64,000 nucleotides of DNA from Winogradskyella luteola (GCF_019203985.1 NZ_JAGSPD010000006.1:62001-126000); one strand, 5' to 3'. Shown: positions 26,955 through 35,837, counted from the first letter of the stretch. A program made the numbers and translations. The notes: generated from the letters alone by a model not told the origin.

Positions 26955-27027
26955 GGTGCCTTAGCTCAGTTGGTAGAGCAAAGGACTGAAAATCCTTGTG
27001 TCCCTGGTTCGATTCCTGGAGGCACCA
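26955..27027 (+). tRNA. tRNA-Phe (GAA)
   Basis: A 73-nt cloverleaf. The acceptor arms GGTGCCT (26955-26961) and AGGCACC (27020-27026) are followed by discriminator A. The D stem is GCTC/GAGC and the anticodon stem AAGGA/TCCTT, with loop CTGAAAA giving anticodon GAA. The T stem is CCTGG/CCTGG, with loop TTCGATT. CCA is not encoded. Confidence 0.97.
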
Positions 27028-27032
27028 CCTTT

Positions 27033-27075
27033 AAAACTCGTAATAGATTCATAATGATGATATTACGAGTTTTTT
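27033..27075 (+). terminator. Terminator after tRNA-Phe
   Basis: AAAACTCGTAATA (27033-27045) pairs perfectly with TATTACGAGTTTT (27061-27073) and is followed by T residues. It is the likely 3' end of the tRNA transcript. Confidence 0.85.
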
Positions 27076-27287
27076 GTTTTTACAGGGTGCTATCTACGGT
27101 AGTAAATTGATGCTTTAGAAAAAAAGTGTGAATTACATGCTGATTATCAATATATTATAAAAGTAATAAGCTCTCTTTTGAGAGCTTGTTCTAGTTCTTT
27201 GAAATGATGAAAGTTAGTTACAGTTCGTCAAATAAGGATTCTCTATCCTTTCGTGTAGTAAAATGGTGCTTGATTATTTTTACAAAT

Positions 27288-27527
27288 ATGAAATGTAAAT
27301 ATTGTCATCAAATCAAAATCATTAAAAAAGGAAAGAGAAATAATCTTCAACGTTATTATTGTAAAGATTGTAAGCGCTATTTTCAAAATAACTATTTGTA
27401 TATAGCTTATGAGAGTAATACAAATGATTTAATTAAAAGCGTATTAAAAGAAGGTTGTGGCATTAGAAGTATTTCTCGAATCATTCATTATTTCAAAGCA
27501 ATATTGGCCTACGTCCGATCACATTAG
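27288..27527 (+). pseudogene. IS1-like InsA zinc-finger fragment (truncated transposase)
   Basis: From the ATG at 27288 the frame encodes a Cys4 zinc finger (MKCKYCHQIKIIKKGKRN, then RYYCKDCKRYF). A helix-turn-helix-like segment follows (LKEGCGIRSISRII), the layout of the InsA N-terminal protein of IS1-type elements. Homology ends about residue 65, and the last residues (HYFKAILAYVRSH) look unrelated, so the frame is probably broken there. No InsB catalytic domain follows. The upstream extension to 27204 has no family support. It is one of three IS scars in this 5-kb stretch. Confidence 0.65.
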
Positions 27528-27659
27528 CAATATGCATATAATGTTATTGCATTGGTAAATATAGTAGATGGCTCTGTGTGTATTATTAGTTTAACCGATA
27601 GTCAATCTTCAAAAAATTAAGCTTAATTTTAAAATTATAGTTAAACAAGTTGAAACGTA

Positions 27660-28220
27660 ATGAAATTATATATAAAATACATGGTAAGCTTAAGATGTAA
27701 ACTCAGGGTAAAATATGAGCTAGAAAAACTAGGCTTACATTATACAAGCATTGAGCTTGGTATGATTGAAATAAAAGAGAACATTACTGATGAACTAAAA
27801 CAAAGACTGAAATCAAATTTAGCTCTATCGGGTCTGGAATTATTAGACGATAAAAAGAGTATTCTTATAGATAAGATAAAAAATGTCATAATTGAGATGA
27901 TACACTATTCTGATGAAGTTCCAAAAGCTAATTATTCAGATTTTATTAGCAAAAAGTTGAATTATGATTACACCTATTTGTCTAACATCTTTTCCGAGAC
28001 CAAAGGCATAACAATACAGCATTTTATTATCAAGCATAAAATTGAAAAAGCCAAAGAACTCATACTATATGACGAGTTAAATCTTACAGAAATAGCTTAT
28101 AGACTTAATTATAGTAGTGTAGCCCATTTATCCAATCAATTCAAAAAAGTAACAGGACAATCCCCTTCGTTTTATAAAAAAATAGGCGAAAAAAGAAAGC
28201 ATAATTTAGAAAATCTGTGA
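27660..28220 (+). CDS. AraC-family transcriptional regulator
   Basis: A 186-residue regulator. The C-terminal ~95 residues carry the paired helix-turn-helix domain of AraC/XylS proteins. The first helix-turn-helix is in SDFISKKLNYDYTYLSNIFS and the second in LNLTEIAYRLNYSSVAHLSN, ending FKKVTGQSPSFYKK. The N-terminal ~80 residues (KYMVSLRCKLRVKYELEKLG, then LALSGLELLDDKKSILIDKI) belong to a small domain I have seen only with this type of flavobacterial regulator; its ligand is unknown. It lies in the island-like stretch upstream of small stress-type genes. Confidence 0.88.
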   Translation: MKLYIKYMVSLRCKLRVKYELEKLGLHYTSIELGMIEIKENITDELKQRLKSNLALSGLELLDDKKSILIDKIKNVIIEMIHYSDEVPKANYSDFISKKLNYDYTYLSNIFSETKGITIQHFIIKHKIEKAKELILYDELNLTEIAYRLNYSSVAHLSNQFKKVTGQSPSFYKKIGEKRKHNLENL

Positions 28221-28306
28221 TATATGTAACTCATTTAGTTTTTTTTACAACACCATAAATGACATTTACATTAACTTGAATCACAGTTAATTAAATACTT
28301 AAAACA

Positions 28307-28423
28307 ATGTCAAAAGAAAAAGAGGGCAAGAAAAAAAATGGTAAAACTCCTCCTGCCAAAACAGCTAAAGAAAAAAAAGCCGCTAAAATTTTAAAGCGAA
28401 ATGCAAAAAAGTATTCAGAATAG
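28307..28423 (+). CDS. Small lysine-rich protein
   Basis: A 38-residue frame, MSKEKEGKKKNGKTPPAKTA continuing with KEKKAAKILKRNAKKYSE. It is strongly basic, with about 15 lysines, and probably disordered. It resembles small nucleic-acid-binding or stress-induced peptides, though no family is assigned. It is supported by an ATG start, biased composition with no stop, and its position between the AraC-type regulator and the cupin gene on the same strand, 29 nt before the cupin start. Confidence 0.6.
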   Translation: MSKEKEGKKKNGKTPPAKTAKEKKAAKILKRNAKKYSE

Positions 28424-28452
28424 AAAAAGGGAAACATTAGAGCTTTTGAAGG

Positions 28453-28785
28453 ATGAAAAATAGTGAGTTTGAAGAATCGACTACATTTAATTTACCGGAT
28501 TTACTAAATTATAGTTCCAATACTATTGGAGTAAAAAACATAGTTGTTGAAAACACATGCGTCATACAGGCCTTTGCTTTTGATTTTGGCAAAGTCCAGT
28601 TATATAAAAAATCCACTTTTTCTCGATTCATTTATATTATTGAAGGAAAAGCTGAAGTGGTTATTAACAACAATTCCACCTTTATGCAAACTGGGGATTC
28701 AATTCTTATTCCTAGGGCTATTAGCAGTTCAATTGAAGCCAACCAACCATTCAAGATGATTTGTACTACAATAAAAATTGATTAA
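28453..28785 (+). CDS. Small cupin-domain protein
   Basis: A 110-residue single-domain cupin. The core beta strands FSRFIYIIEGKAEVVINNNS and TFMQTGDSILIPRAISSSIE correspond to the sensor half of AraC-type regulators or to stand-alone cupins. The usual metal-binding histidines are absent, so a non-metal ligand-binding role is more likely than an enzyme. It is co-directional with, and probably functionally tied to, the AraC regulator 230 nt upstream, which lacks a cupin domain. That link is an inference. Confidence 0.75.
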   Translation: MKNSEFEESTTFNLPDLLNYSSNTIGVKNIVVENTCVIQAFAFDFGKVQLYKKSTFSRFIYIIEGKAEVVINNNSTFMQTGDSILIPRAISSSIEANQPFKMICTTIKID

Positions 28786-28827
28786 ATAATTCACTTTACT
28801 CTTAAAGAAATAATAACAAAAAATATC

Positions 28828-29043
28828 ATGGAAAATAGATTTAGTGCTGGGGATTTTGTGTTCGCCAAAGTTAGACCTTCAGTGCCGCTCATTGTTAGAG
28901 TATATGCTAGGAATATATATTATTGTAATATTCAGGCAGACCCTACTGCAAAAGAACTTGTCTATTTTGATAGAGAACTGATGCCGTATATAGACGATCA
29001 ATTAAAAACTAATAATTTAAAAATGAATGACTATGAAAAGTAA
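28828..29043 (+). CDS. Small conserved-looking protein of unknown function
   Basis: A 71-residue protein starting MENRFSAGDFVFAKVRPSVP and continuing LIVRVYARNIYYCNIQ, then KELVYFDRELMPYID. The pattern GDFVFAKVxPxxxLIVRxY suggests a small beta-barrel (SH3-like) fold. I know of similar short proteins in other Bacteroidota but no assigned function. It starts 42 nt after the cupin stop and is likely co-transcribed with it. Confidence 0.65.
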   Translation: MENRFSAGDFVFAKVRPSVPLIVRVYARNIYYCNIQADPTAKELVYFDRELMPYIDDQLKTNNLKMNDYEK

Positions 29044-29692
29044 TGGGTAACGGTACAAATTAGTTGATAGAAAAATATGAAATGTAAAAAAATTAAGAAT
29101 TTTGCTGTGAAAAATGGCAAACAATTCAATAGTAAACAACGTTACTGCAATTGAGAAATAAAAAGTGGATCATTTCCAGCGATTGAATGGTGGACTTAGG
29201 GCTACCGTACTAATGAGCCGCAAACCAATAAAGGATATGAGCTCACTATTCTATATTGAATCAGTCAAGAGAACTATAAATAGGGTATAGAAATGCTATA
29301 TATGATTAGAAAAGATCAATTGATCTTTAATGGAAAGTCTGTGTTTAAATCATTTTATGCTTTGGCTAGCCAAAACGTTATTTAATAATTGTCTTACATT
29401 TAAATTTATTAGATGAGGCAGAAACAAAAACCTTAGGGGTAATAATTACTTTTTTTAAAGATTATCAATAAATAAATAACTAAGTAAAAATTAGTTAGTC
29501 CCAACATAAAGACATTACTTTACGCTTGTTAGTTACATCGCTTTTAGTAAAGATATTTTATTCTTTTCCTGTTTTAGTCTCCTTCCTATTTTATCACTAA
29601 CAAGTTAATGTACAGGTCAGTACAGAATTATTTGTTTCATAGGTTTATCTTGATTAATGCACTCATTAAGTAAAAATTTAATTTTTCATATC
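29044..29692. other. Gene-poor, scarred stretch with transposase remnants
   Basis: About 650 nt without an intact gene. At 29077 a short frame begins MKCKKIKNFAVKNGKQFNSK, resembling the start of an IS1-like InsA protein, but it stops after 25 codons. A fragment of an IS6-type transposase is annotated separately at 29284-29385. The rest (29386-29692) shows no recognisable gene. Confidence 0.6.
29284..29385 (+). pseudogene. IS6-family transposase C-terminal fragment
   Basis: The frame GIEMLYMIRKDQLIFNGKSV, then FKSFYALAS and a stop, resembles the C-terminal end of IS6-family DDE transposases of Bacteroidota (pattern GIExxxMIRKxQ..SxFKSFxxLA). The catalytic part is missing and the upstream frame has stop codons. 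This is an IS scar. Confidence 0.55.
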
Positions 29693-29889
29693 ATGGAAAG
29701 TAATGTAAAATTATTCAACAAATCCAAACCCAAAGGATTTGGATTTATCACAGTAGATGCACGAAAGAGGAAGTTCTTGTGCACTTATCAGGCTTAATTG
29801 ATAATATCAATGAAAATGACAAAGTAAGATTTGTTACCGAACGAGTTAAAAAAAGGTTTAGTACAGTGAATGTTGATGTAATAATATAA
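29693..29889 (+). pseudogene. Cold-shock protein (CspA-type) pseudogene, frameshifted
   Basis: The first frame reads MESNVKLFNKSKPKGFGFIT, then VDARK, matching RNP1 of cold-shock domains (KGFGFI). The match continues in another frame as EEVLVHLSGLIDNINENDKV and RFVTERVKKRFSTVNVDVI before a stop at 29887-29889, where RNP2 is VLVHLSG. One base appears to be missing in an A run near 29765. With one extra A the ~66-residue protein would be complete. A sequencing error in the homopolymer is an alternative to a true pseudogene. Confidence 0.75.
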
Positions 29890-30108
29890 CAAAGGTTAAA
29901 TACTATCTAGATTGAAGTGCTCTTTTTTAATTCAAATCAATCATATTCCATAACAACTATAAAATTGGTAGAAAAAATGAAATCGTGAGATAAAAGGCCT
30001 AAAACAAAAGTGAAAATCTATTGATAAGTTTGAGGTAGAACAACATAAAAATAAAGGAAAATCAAAAATTGATTTATTTAAGGATAATTACCTAAACATT
30101 AAATTATC

Positions 30109-30972
30109 ATGAGACAGCTTCAAATCAGTAAACGGATTACCAATAGGGACGATAAATCCTTGGACAGGTATCTAAACGATATCAGTAAGATAGATATGAT
30201 ATCCTCTGAGGAGGAAGTGGAGTTGGCGATCAAGATTAGGGAGGGAAATCAATTTGCAATAGACAAGCTCACAAAAGCAAACCTAAGATTTGTGATATCT
30301 GTAGCCAAACAATATCAGCAACAGGGACTTACACTTTCAGATCTAATATGCGAGGGTAATATAGGTCTGCTAAAGGCTGCATTAAGGTTCGATGAAACCA
30401 GAGGTTTCAAATTCATCTCGTATGCGGTCTGGTGGATAAGACAATCTATTGCTCAGTCCATAGCCCAAGATTCAAGGATGGTTAGGTTACCCCTGAATAA
30501 AATAAATATCCTAAACAAGGTGAAAAAGGTCAATGCCTATTTTGAACAGGAAAACAATCGCCCTCCTTCATATCATGAAATTGCCGGCCTAATAGGTGTT
30601 TCGGCTTCTGAAGTCGAACTCTGCATAGAAAGTTCAAGTAGTCATATTTCTATGGATCAGCCTATCTTTGAGGATAGCAATTACAATAGACATGAACTTA
30701 TAAAATCTGACACCTTTCCTTCCCCTGAAACTTCTTTGATGTCAGATTCCCTGCGAATAGATTTGCACACGGTTCTTAGTACACTTTCAGAAAGAGAAGC
30801 CGAGGTCATAAGACTCCATTACGGAATAGGCATTGACGCCCCTATGACACTTAGCGAAATAAGTCAATTATTTGGCCTGTCTACGGAACGGATACGTCAA
30901 ATAAGGGAATCAGCAATACGGGGGCTTAAACGTTCAGGCAGGACGGATATACTTATAAAATATCTAGGATAA
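30109..30972 (+). CDS. Second RpoD-like (group 2) sigma factor
   Basis: A 287-residue primary-type sigma factor with regions 1.2 to 4.2. Region 2 contains KANLRFVISVAKQYQQQGLT, then GNIGLLKAALRFDETRGFKF and YAVWWIRQSI (the -10-recognition helix). Region 3 follows (NRPPSYHEIAGLIGVSASEV). Region 4 contains LSEREAEVIRLHYGIG and LSTERIRQIRESAIRGLKRS. It resembles the short flavobacterial RpoD in length and in its N-terminus (MRQLQISKRITNR), but it differs at many positions expected to be invariant in the housekeeping protein. Of 22 Arg codons, 8 are AGG and 3 CGG, unlike the neighbouring genes. I infer an alternative sigma factor on an acquired island. Confidence 0.88.
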   Translation: MRQLQISKRITNRDDKSLDRYLNDISKIDMISSEEEVELAIKIREGNQFAIDKLTKANLRFVISVAKQYQQQGLTLSDLICEGNIGLLKAALRFDETRGFKFISYAVWWIRQSIAQSIAQDSRMVRLPLNKINILNKVKKVNAYFEQENNRPPSYHEIAGLIGVSASEVELCIESSSSHISMDQPIFEDSNYNRHELIKSDTFPSPETSLMSDSLRIDLHTVLSTLSEREAEVIRLHYGIGIDAPMTLSEISQLFGLSTERIRQIRESAIRGLKRSGRTDILIKYLG

Positions 30973-31199
30973 GCACCTAATTTAGCAAATAAATCACAGA
31001 TAGAATATTCCGCAGTAATGTTCGTAAGTCGACAGTGACCAAGCAATTAATTATACTCGGTGTTGTCTATAGTACTATTACAGGTGTCTCGTATTAATTC
31101 TGTAGAAATAGTTAGAAATCGTAATAAAGATATATTATTTAAACTACCTTATAACAAAGCACTAAATCTGATAAATAGATTGGTTAATAATGAATTAGA

Positions 31200-32039
31200 A
31201 TGGAAACATTAAATCAAATTTTAGAATCTGAAATCTTTACTTTTCGGACTTATACACTAAAAATTTCTCAATTAGTTAGCATTTTAGTAATTATTGTTGT
31301 GGCTAAATTCATACTTTGGGTACTTAAAAAAGCATTTTTCCGTAAAAATAAATCTAGCAAGATAGATACTGGAAGCACCTATGCCTTATTAAAAATCATT
31401 AAATATGTTGTATGGATTATTGCGATTGCATTAGTCTTAGAATCCATTGGTATTAAGGTCACTTTATTAATAGCAGGTTCGGCCGCATTATTAGTGGGTA
31501 TTGGTTTAGGATTGCAGCAAACATTTAACGATGTAATATCTGGTATTATATTACTTTCGGAACGCTCTATAGAAGTGGGAGATGTTTTAGAAATTGATAA
31601 TGATGTAGTTATAATTGAAAGTATAGGTTTAAGAACTTCTAAAGCAATGAATAGGGATGATATTTCTATTATCATTCCAAATTCTTTGATTACTACCAGT
31701 AAAGTAATTAATTGGAGTCATCAATCACATAAAACCCGTTTTAAAATTAATGTTGGTGTAGCTTATGGAAGTGATGTTGATTTTGTCATTAAAAATTTAG
31801 AAAAAAGTGCCTTTGAGCATCCCCAAATTCACAATAAGAAATTGATCGAAGCTCGTTTGTTAAATTTTGGAAGCTCATCGTTAGATTTCCAACTTTTATT
31901 TTTTAGTGCAAACATTTTTAGAATTGGAAAAATGAAAAGTGACATTCGAAGATTAATCAACAAGAATTTCACTAACAATAATATAGTGATTGCATTTCCT
32001 CAAATGGATCTGCATCTCAAGTCCAATATTAGCGAATAA
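31200..32039 (+). CDS. MscS-family small-conductance mechanosensitive channel
   Basis: A 279-residue channel that would release solutes on hypo-osmotic shock. There are three hydrophobic segments in the first ~110 residues (ISQLVSILVIIVVAKFILWV; IIKYVVWIIAIALVLESIGI; LLIAGSAALLVGIGLGLQQT). The third is the pore-lining TM3 with its Gly/Ala packing pattern, leading into FNDVISGIILLSERSIEVGD, the start of the beta domain. The C-terminal cytoplasmic vestibule covers about 190-279. It is the last intact gene of the island-like stretch. Confidence 0.92.
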   Translation: METLNQILESEIFTFRTYTLKISQLVSILVIIVVAKFILWVLKKAFFRKNKSSKIDTGSTYALLKIIKYVVWIIAIALVLESIGIKVTLLIAGSAALLVGIGLGLQQTFNDVISGIILLSERSIEVGDVLEIDNDVVIIESIGLRTSKAMNRDDISIIIPNSLITTSKVINWSHQSHKTRFKINVGVAYGSDVDFVIKNLEKSAFEHPQIHNKKLIEARLLNFGSSSLDFQLLFFSANIFRIGKMKSDIRRLINKNFTNNNIVIAFPQMDLHLKSNISE

Positions 32040-32116
32040 AATAAGCATGGACATGCTATATTCGACAGGGAAAGTAAGAAGCGAGTTTATATATTTATAA
32101 ACTTAAAAAAGAAATA

Positions 32117-32291
32117 ATGTCAAAAGCACAAAATTTTCACACCACAGAATTTAAGAGCTGTGGAGCTTAGTTATACAAAAGGTAGTCTAAAACAAACCTG
32201 TAAAGATTTAGATATCTCCCTACACTCTTTATAGAGATGGCATCAAGAGTTAAAACAATATGGTAATAAAAATAGCTTCCCTGGAAAATGG
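32117..32291 (+). pseudogene. IS3-family OrfA transposase fragment
   Basis: A start, MSKAQNFHTTEFKS, followed in a shifted frame by AVELSYTKGSLKQTCKDLDI, SLHSL, an in-frame stop, then RWHQELKQYGNKNSFPGKW. This is the N-terminal helix-turn-helix region of an IS3-group OrfA. It carries at least one frameshift and one nonsense codon, and the rest of the element, including OrfB, is absent. Confidence 0.7.
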
Positions 32292-32338
32292 ACTTGCAAC
32301 AAAAAGCCGGACAATTATTATCAAAAGTGGTTAAAATA

Positions 32339-32400
32339 GTTCGATTTTTGTCCCCTTGGCACCACCATAAAAAACCTAATTCAAACAAATTGGTTTTTTT
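32339..32400 (+). other. tRNA 3'-end-like remnant with hairpin terminator
   Basis: GTTCGATT (32339-32346) is identical to the T-loop region of the tRNA-Phe gene at 27 kb. GGCACCACC (32358-32366) equals that gene's acceptor 3' strand plus the following bases. The intervening bases do not match. A hairpin follows (AAAAAACC at 32369-32376 with GGTTTTTT at 32392-32399). It may be the far end of an island inserted at tRNA-Phe or a decayed tRNA. The evidence is short and imperfect. Confidence 0.4.
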
Positions 32401-32439
32401 GGTTTTCAATAAAAACAATTCATTATATTTCTAAGCCCG

Positions 32440-34149
32440 ATGAAATTAATTATGAAACCAATGAAATGTTTAGCCCTACTATTTAGCCTTTTACTGACCA
32501 ATGCATCTTGCAAAACCGATGATAACGGCAACACTACAACTCAAGAGGACAATCAAAAAGTTTATCATAACGGTAAAATTTACACGGTAAACACGTCACA
32601 ACCTTGGGCTGAAGCTATGATCGTTCAAGGCAATACAATAACATTTATTGGCTCTAATATAGACGCTGAAGCAGAAGCTAACGAACATGCCGAATACATT
32701 GATCTTGAAAACGCGGTTGTGCTTCCTGGCTTTCATGACGTACATGTTCACCCTCTCGAAGCCTCCAGTGAAAATTTCTTGTTCACCTTAAATGAAATGG
32801 AGACAGATGCTGAAAACTATACCAATGATATTACCAATGCCTTAAGCGAAAATCCTGATGCAGAATGGCTATTAGGTTGGGGTCATTCACTAAACACAAT
32901 TTTGGATGCCGATCGCCCACCTATCGAAATTCTAGACGAGATCTCCACAACACGGCCAATCGTTATAATGGAACAAACCTCACATTCAATCTGGGTAAAT
33001 TCCAAAGCTTTAGAGCTAGCCGTTATTGACGAAGATACTCCAAACCCTGTAGGCGGCATTTATATGAAGGAGACTGATGGAAACCTTAACGGCATCTTAA
33101 TTGATAATGCAGGAAATGAAATATTGGACGTTATACTCGCACCGACAGAGCAAACACTTGAAAACGACTATCAAGGCCTCAAAAACTACGGCTTGGTTGA
33201 ATTAAGAAAATATGGTATCACATCGGTTTGTGATGCCAGAACTTATTGGAAACGCAATCATCACCAAGTATGGCAGCGTTTAGAAGATGAAGGCCACCTA
33301 ACTGTCAGAGCCAACTTAGGACTTTGGGCTTACCCAGGTGAAGACGATGCTTCACAAATTGCAACATTACAATCGCTTTATAGAAACGAAGCCAATAGCT
33401 TATTAAAAATTAATCAGGTAAAGTTATACAACGATGGCATTGTCCATAATACCACTTCAGCGATGGAGAATGATTATCTGGTAGATTATTTTGGCGCATC
33501 GACCAATAATGGGCTCAATTACTTTGCCGAAAATAGAATAGCCAACTATATTGCACAATTAGAGCCCATGGGGTTCGATTTTCACATCCATGCTATTGGA
33601 AATCGCGGCATAAGAGAGAGCCTCAGCGCCATTGAGCAATCTGGTACGCCAAATGGTAGACACCGTATCACTCATGTGGAGTTTGTTAACGAAAGTGATT
33701 TAACTCGTTTTGCACAGCTCAATATTACTGCCGATTGCCAAGTCGCCGGCGATTTTACAAATCCAGAGTTTTGGAGCGAAAACGACGAACTCATCGGTAG
33801 TGAAAATACCCAAAACGTAGTGCCAATAAAAAGTTTAACAGAAGCCAATGCAAGATTAACATTAAGTAGCGATTGGGATGTGAGTTCCCTAAATCCATTT
33901 ATTGGTATACAAAATGCCGTAAGCAGGGCACCAGAAAATATTTCTTTAGAGAACGCCATAAAGGCTTACACATTAAACAGTGCTTATGTAATGCGACAAG
34001 AAAATAGAGTGGGCTCGTTAGAAGTTGGTAAACTTGCTGATTTTATAGTCATTGATCGCAATATTTTTGAAATCCCCATATCACAAATTGGTCTGACCAA
34101 AGTAGACATGACGGTTTTTGATGGAGAGGTCATTTTTGAAAGAAATTAA
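32440..34149 (+). CDS. Lipoprotein amidohydrolase (YtcJ-like, Amidohydro_3)
   Basis: A 569-residue metal-dependent amidohydrolase with a lipoprotein-type signal (hydrophobic CLALLFSLLLTNASC with the lipid Cys at about residue 24). Metal ligands are visible: HVHP in GFHDVHVHP, the probable carboxylated Lys in INQVKLYNDG, HIHAIGNRG, HVEFVN and the Asp in LSSDWDVSSLNP. The C-terminal KLADFIVIDRN is the usual composite beta domain. Length and motif order fit YtcJ-type hydrolases. The substrate is unknown. The next gene encodes an M19-like dipeptidase. Two nearby in-frame ATGs at 32452 and 32461 could also be the start. Confidence 0.88.
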   Translation: MKLIMKPMKCLALLFSLLLTNASCKTDDNGNTTTQEDNQKVYHNGKIYTVNTSQPWAEAMIVQGNTITFIGSNIDAEAEANEHAEYIDLENAVVLPGFHDVHVHPLEASSENFLFTLNEMETDAENYTNDITNALSENPDAEWLLGWGHSLNTILDADRPPIEILDEISTTRPIVIMEQTSHSIWVNSKALELAVIDEDTPNPVGGIYMKETDGNLNGILIDNAGNEILDVILAPTEQTLENDYQGLKNYGLVELRKYGITSVCDARTYWKRNHHQVWQRLEDEGHLTVRANLGLWAYPGEDDASQIATLQSLYRNEANSLLKINQVKLYNDGIVHNTTSAMENDYLVDYFGASTNNGLNYFAENRIANYIAQLEPMGFDFHIHAIGNRGIRESLSAIEQSGTPNGRHRITHVEFVNESDLTRFAQLNITADCQVAGDFTNPEFWSENDELIGSENTQNVVPIKSLTEANARLTLSSDWDVSSLNPFIGIQNAVSRAPENISLENAIKAYTLNSAYVMRQENRVGSLEVGKLADFIVIDRNIFEIPISQIGLTKVDMTVFDGEVIFERN

Positions 34150-34221
34150 GACCATCTCTTATAAAAACATTTCAATAAATCCTAAAAAAGCAAGTATCTT
34201 TCATGTGTATAATCAACTAAA

Positions 34222-35676
34222 ATGAGTGATTCGTATATAGACCTACACTGCCATCCTTCCCTGAAACCCTACGGGAAGAGCTTTAAATACAAACCCCCGA
34301 AACAAAATCGCCTCAATAGCGGAAGAAAAAATTCGATATGGCATTATAGTCCTCCAAATTTTTTAGAGCGTCAGGTTAATCGATTGCTAACATTAACAAA
34401 ATTTACTCAAACCGATTTAACAACCTTAGCCAAGGCCAACTGCAATATTGTCGTTGTTTCATTATACCCTTTTGAAAAACACTTCCTCAAAGACAAGATT
34501 TTGGGTTTTAAATTTATTTCAGATGCATTGGTGAATTTAGCTGCTGGAGTTAGTCAAAAGCGTATAGATAATCTTAGAAATCACAATAGCTATTTTAAAG
34601 ATTTGGTTGATGAATACGATTACTACTTACAATTAAATAATATGGCTCAGATTATAGGTGGCGTTACGTTTACTTATCGTTTGGTCAATAGTTACACTGA
34701 TATTGAAAATAACAGAAATAGCTCTACTCCATCTAGAAAAATTATAAGTTTAGTTAACACAATCGAAGGAGGTCATGCTTTTGAAACCGGCTTGCATCGC
34801 AAAAAAAATACAGCAGATGAAACTACAGTTTTAGAAAACATCGATACAGTTAAAAACTGGGAGCACAAACCACTTTTCATTACCTTGGCACATCACTTTT
34901 ATAACGAAATTTGTGGACATGCCAGAAGCATAAGTATTGGTTTGATTAAAAAGCAACAAAACCGCGGTCTCAATTCTGATATTTCAGATTTAGGTTTTAA
35001 AGTCATCGATAAACTATTAGACAATTCGCAAGGCAAACGTATTCTAATTGATGTAAAACACATGAGCAGAGCGTCTCGAAAAACCTATTACCAATTGTTG
35101 GAAACCATATATGCTGATGAAAATATTCCAATCATTGTAAGTCATGGAGCAATAAATGGGAAACTAAGTATTGAAGAACAAGATACATCTGATTCTAAAC
35201 TTAGCAAACAGTTCAATGGCGCAGACATCAATTTTTATGATTCAGAAATACTTCGAATTGCGAAATCAAAAGGTATTTTTGGATTACAATTGGACGAACG
35301 CCGTATTGGAAGTAAACGCGCCATTAGAAATTCTCGAATTTACTGGCCAAGTAAAAAAAGACGCTACAGTAATAAATCTCAATTGATCTGGAACCAAATT
35401 CAACACGTTGCAGAATTGCTCGATAAAAACGGCTTGTTCTGTTGGGAAACAGTTGCTATAGGCTCAGATTTTGACGGTATAGTAAATCCCATAAAAGGTT
35501 TATGGACAGCTGAAAACATAGCAGACATTAAACCCTTTTTAGTCGAAAAAGCTGAAAATTACTTAAAAGGAAACAGTTTAAACTTACAAGCTCAAAATCA
35601 AATTTCAGCTTTAGAAATTATAGATCGTTTATTATTTACTAATGCCAATATTTTTTTAAAACGAAATTTCAAATAA
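34222..35676 (+). CDS. Membrane dipeptidase-like (peptidase M19) metallohydrolase
   Basis: A 484-residue TIM-barrel metallohydrolase related to renal dipeptidase (M19). Ligand motifs appear in order: IDLHCHPS at residues 6-13, NTIEGGH near 187 (bridging Glu), LAHHFYN near 221, IDVKHMS near 275, IVSHGA near 307 and IGSDFDG near 416. It differs from typical M19 enzymes in having HCH rather than HxD and in being longer, with inserts at about 15-45 and 315-395. No signal peptide is seen, so it is probably cytoplasmic. The substrate is unknown; dipeptides are the family precedent. Confidence 0.78.
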   Translation: MSDSYIDLHCHPSLKPYGKSFKYKPPKQNRLNSGRKNSIWHYSPPNFLERQVNRLLTLTKFTQTDLTTLAKANCNIVVVSLYPFEKHFLKDKILGFKFISDALVNLAAGVSQKRIDNLRNHNSYFKDLVDEYDYYLQLNNMAQIIGGVTFTYRLVNSYTDIENNRNSSTPSRKIISLVNTIEGGHAFETGLHRKKNTADETTVLENIDTVKNWEHKPLFITLAHHFYNEICGHARSISIGLIKKQQNRGLNSDISDLGFKVIDKLLDNSQGKRILIDVKHMSRASRKTYYQLLETIYADENIPIIVSHGAINGKLSIEEQDTSDSKLSKQFNGADINFYDSEILRIAKSKGIFGLQLDERRIGSKRAIRNSRIYWPSKKRRYSNKSQLIWNQIQHVAELLDKNGLFCWETVAIGSDFDGIVNPIKGLWTAENIADIKPFLVEKAENYLKGNSLNLQAQNQISALEIIDRLLFTNANIFLKRNFK

Positions 35677-35837
35677 AATAGGTTTCTTTGTATCTCTACT
35701 GTTGCTTTGAGCATAGTTTAAGATAGACTATTTTTTTAGCAAAAGTATCTTGTAAAGCAAACAGAAATATATTTTAAATTATAATCGATTATGCTATAAT
35801 TGACCGTTTAGTTACATTTAGAGAACCATAGATAAAG

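Noticed and set aside
28544..28759. Alternative frame within the cupin gene
   Set aside because: It lies wholly inside the 110-residue cupin gene in another frame. The cupin frame has the recognisable fold.
30973..31199. Possible extra gene between the second sigma factor and MscS
   Set aside because: No frame longer than about 30 codons with sensible composition was seen. The stretch looks like scarred intergenic sequence.
32167..32418. Minus-strand frame of 83 codons
   Set aside because: It is antisense to the IS3 OrfA remnant and the tRNA-like remnant, and has no recognisable product.
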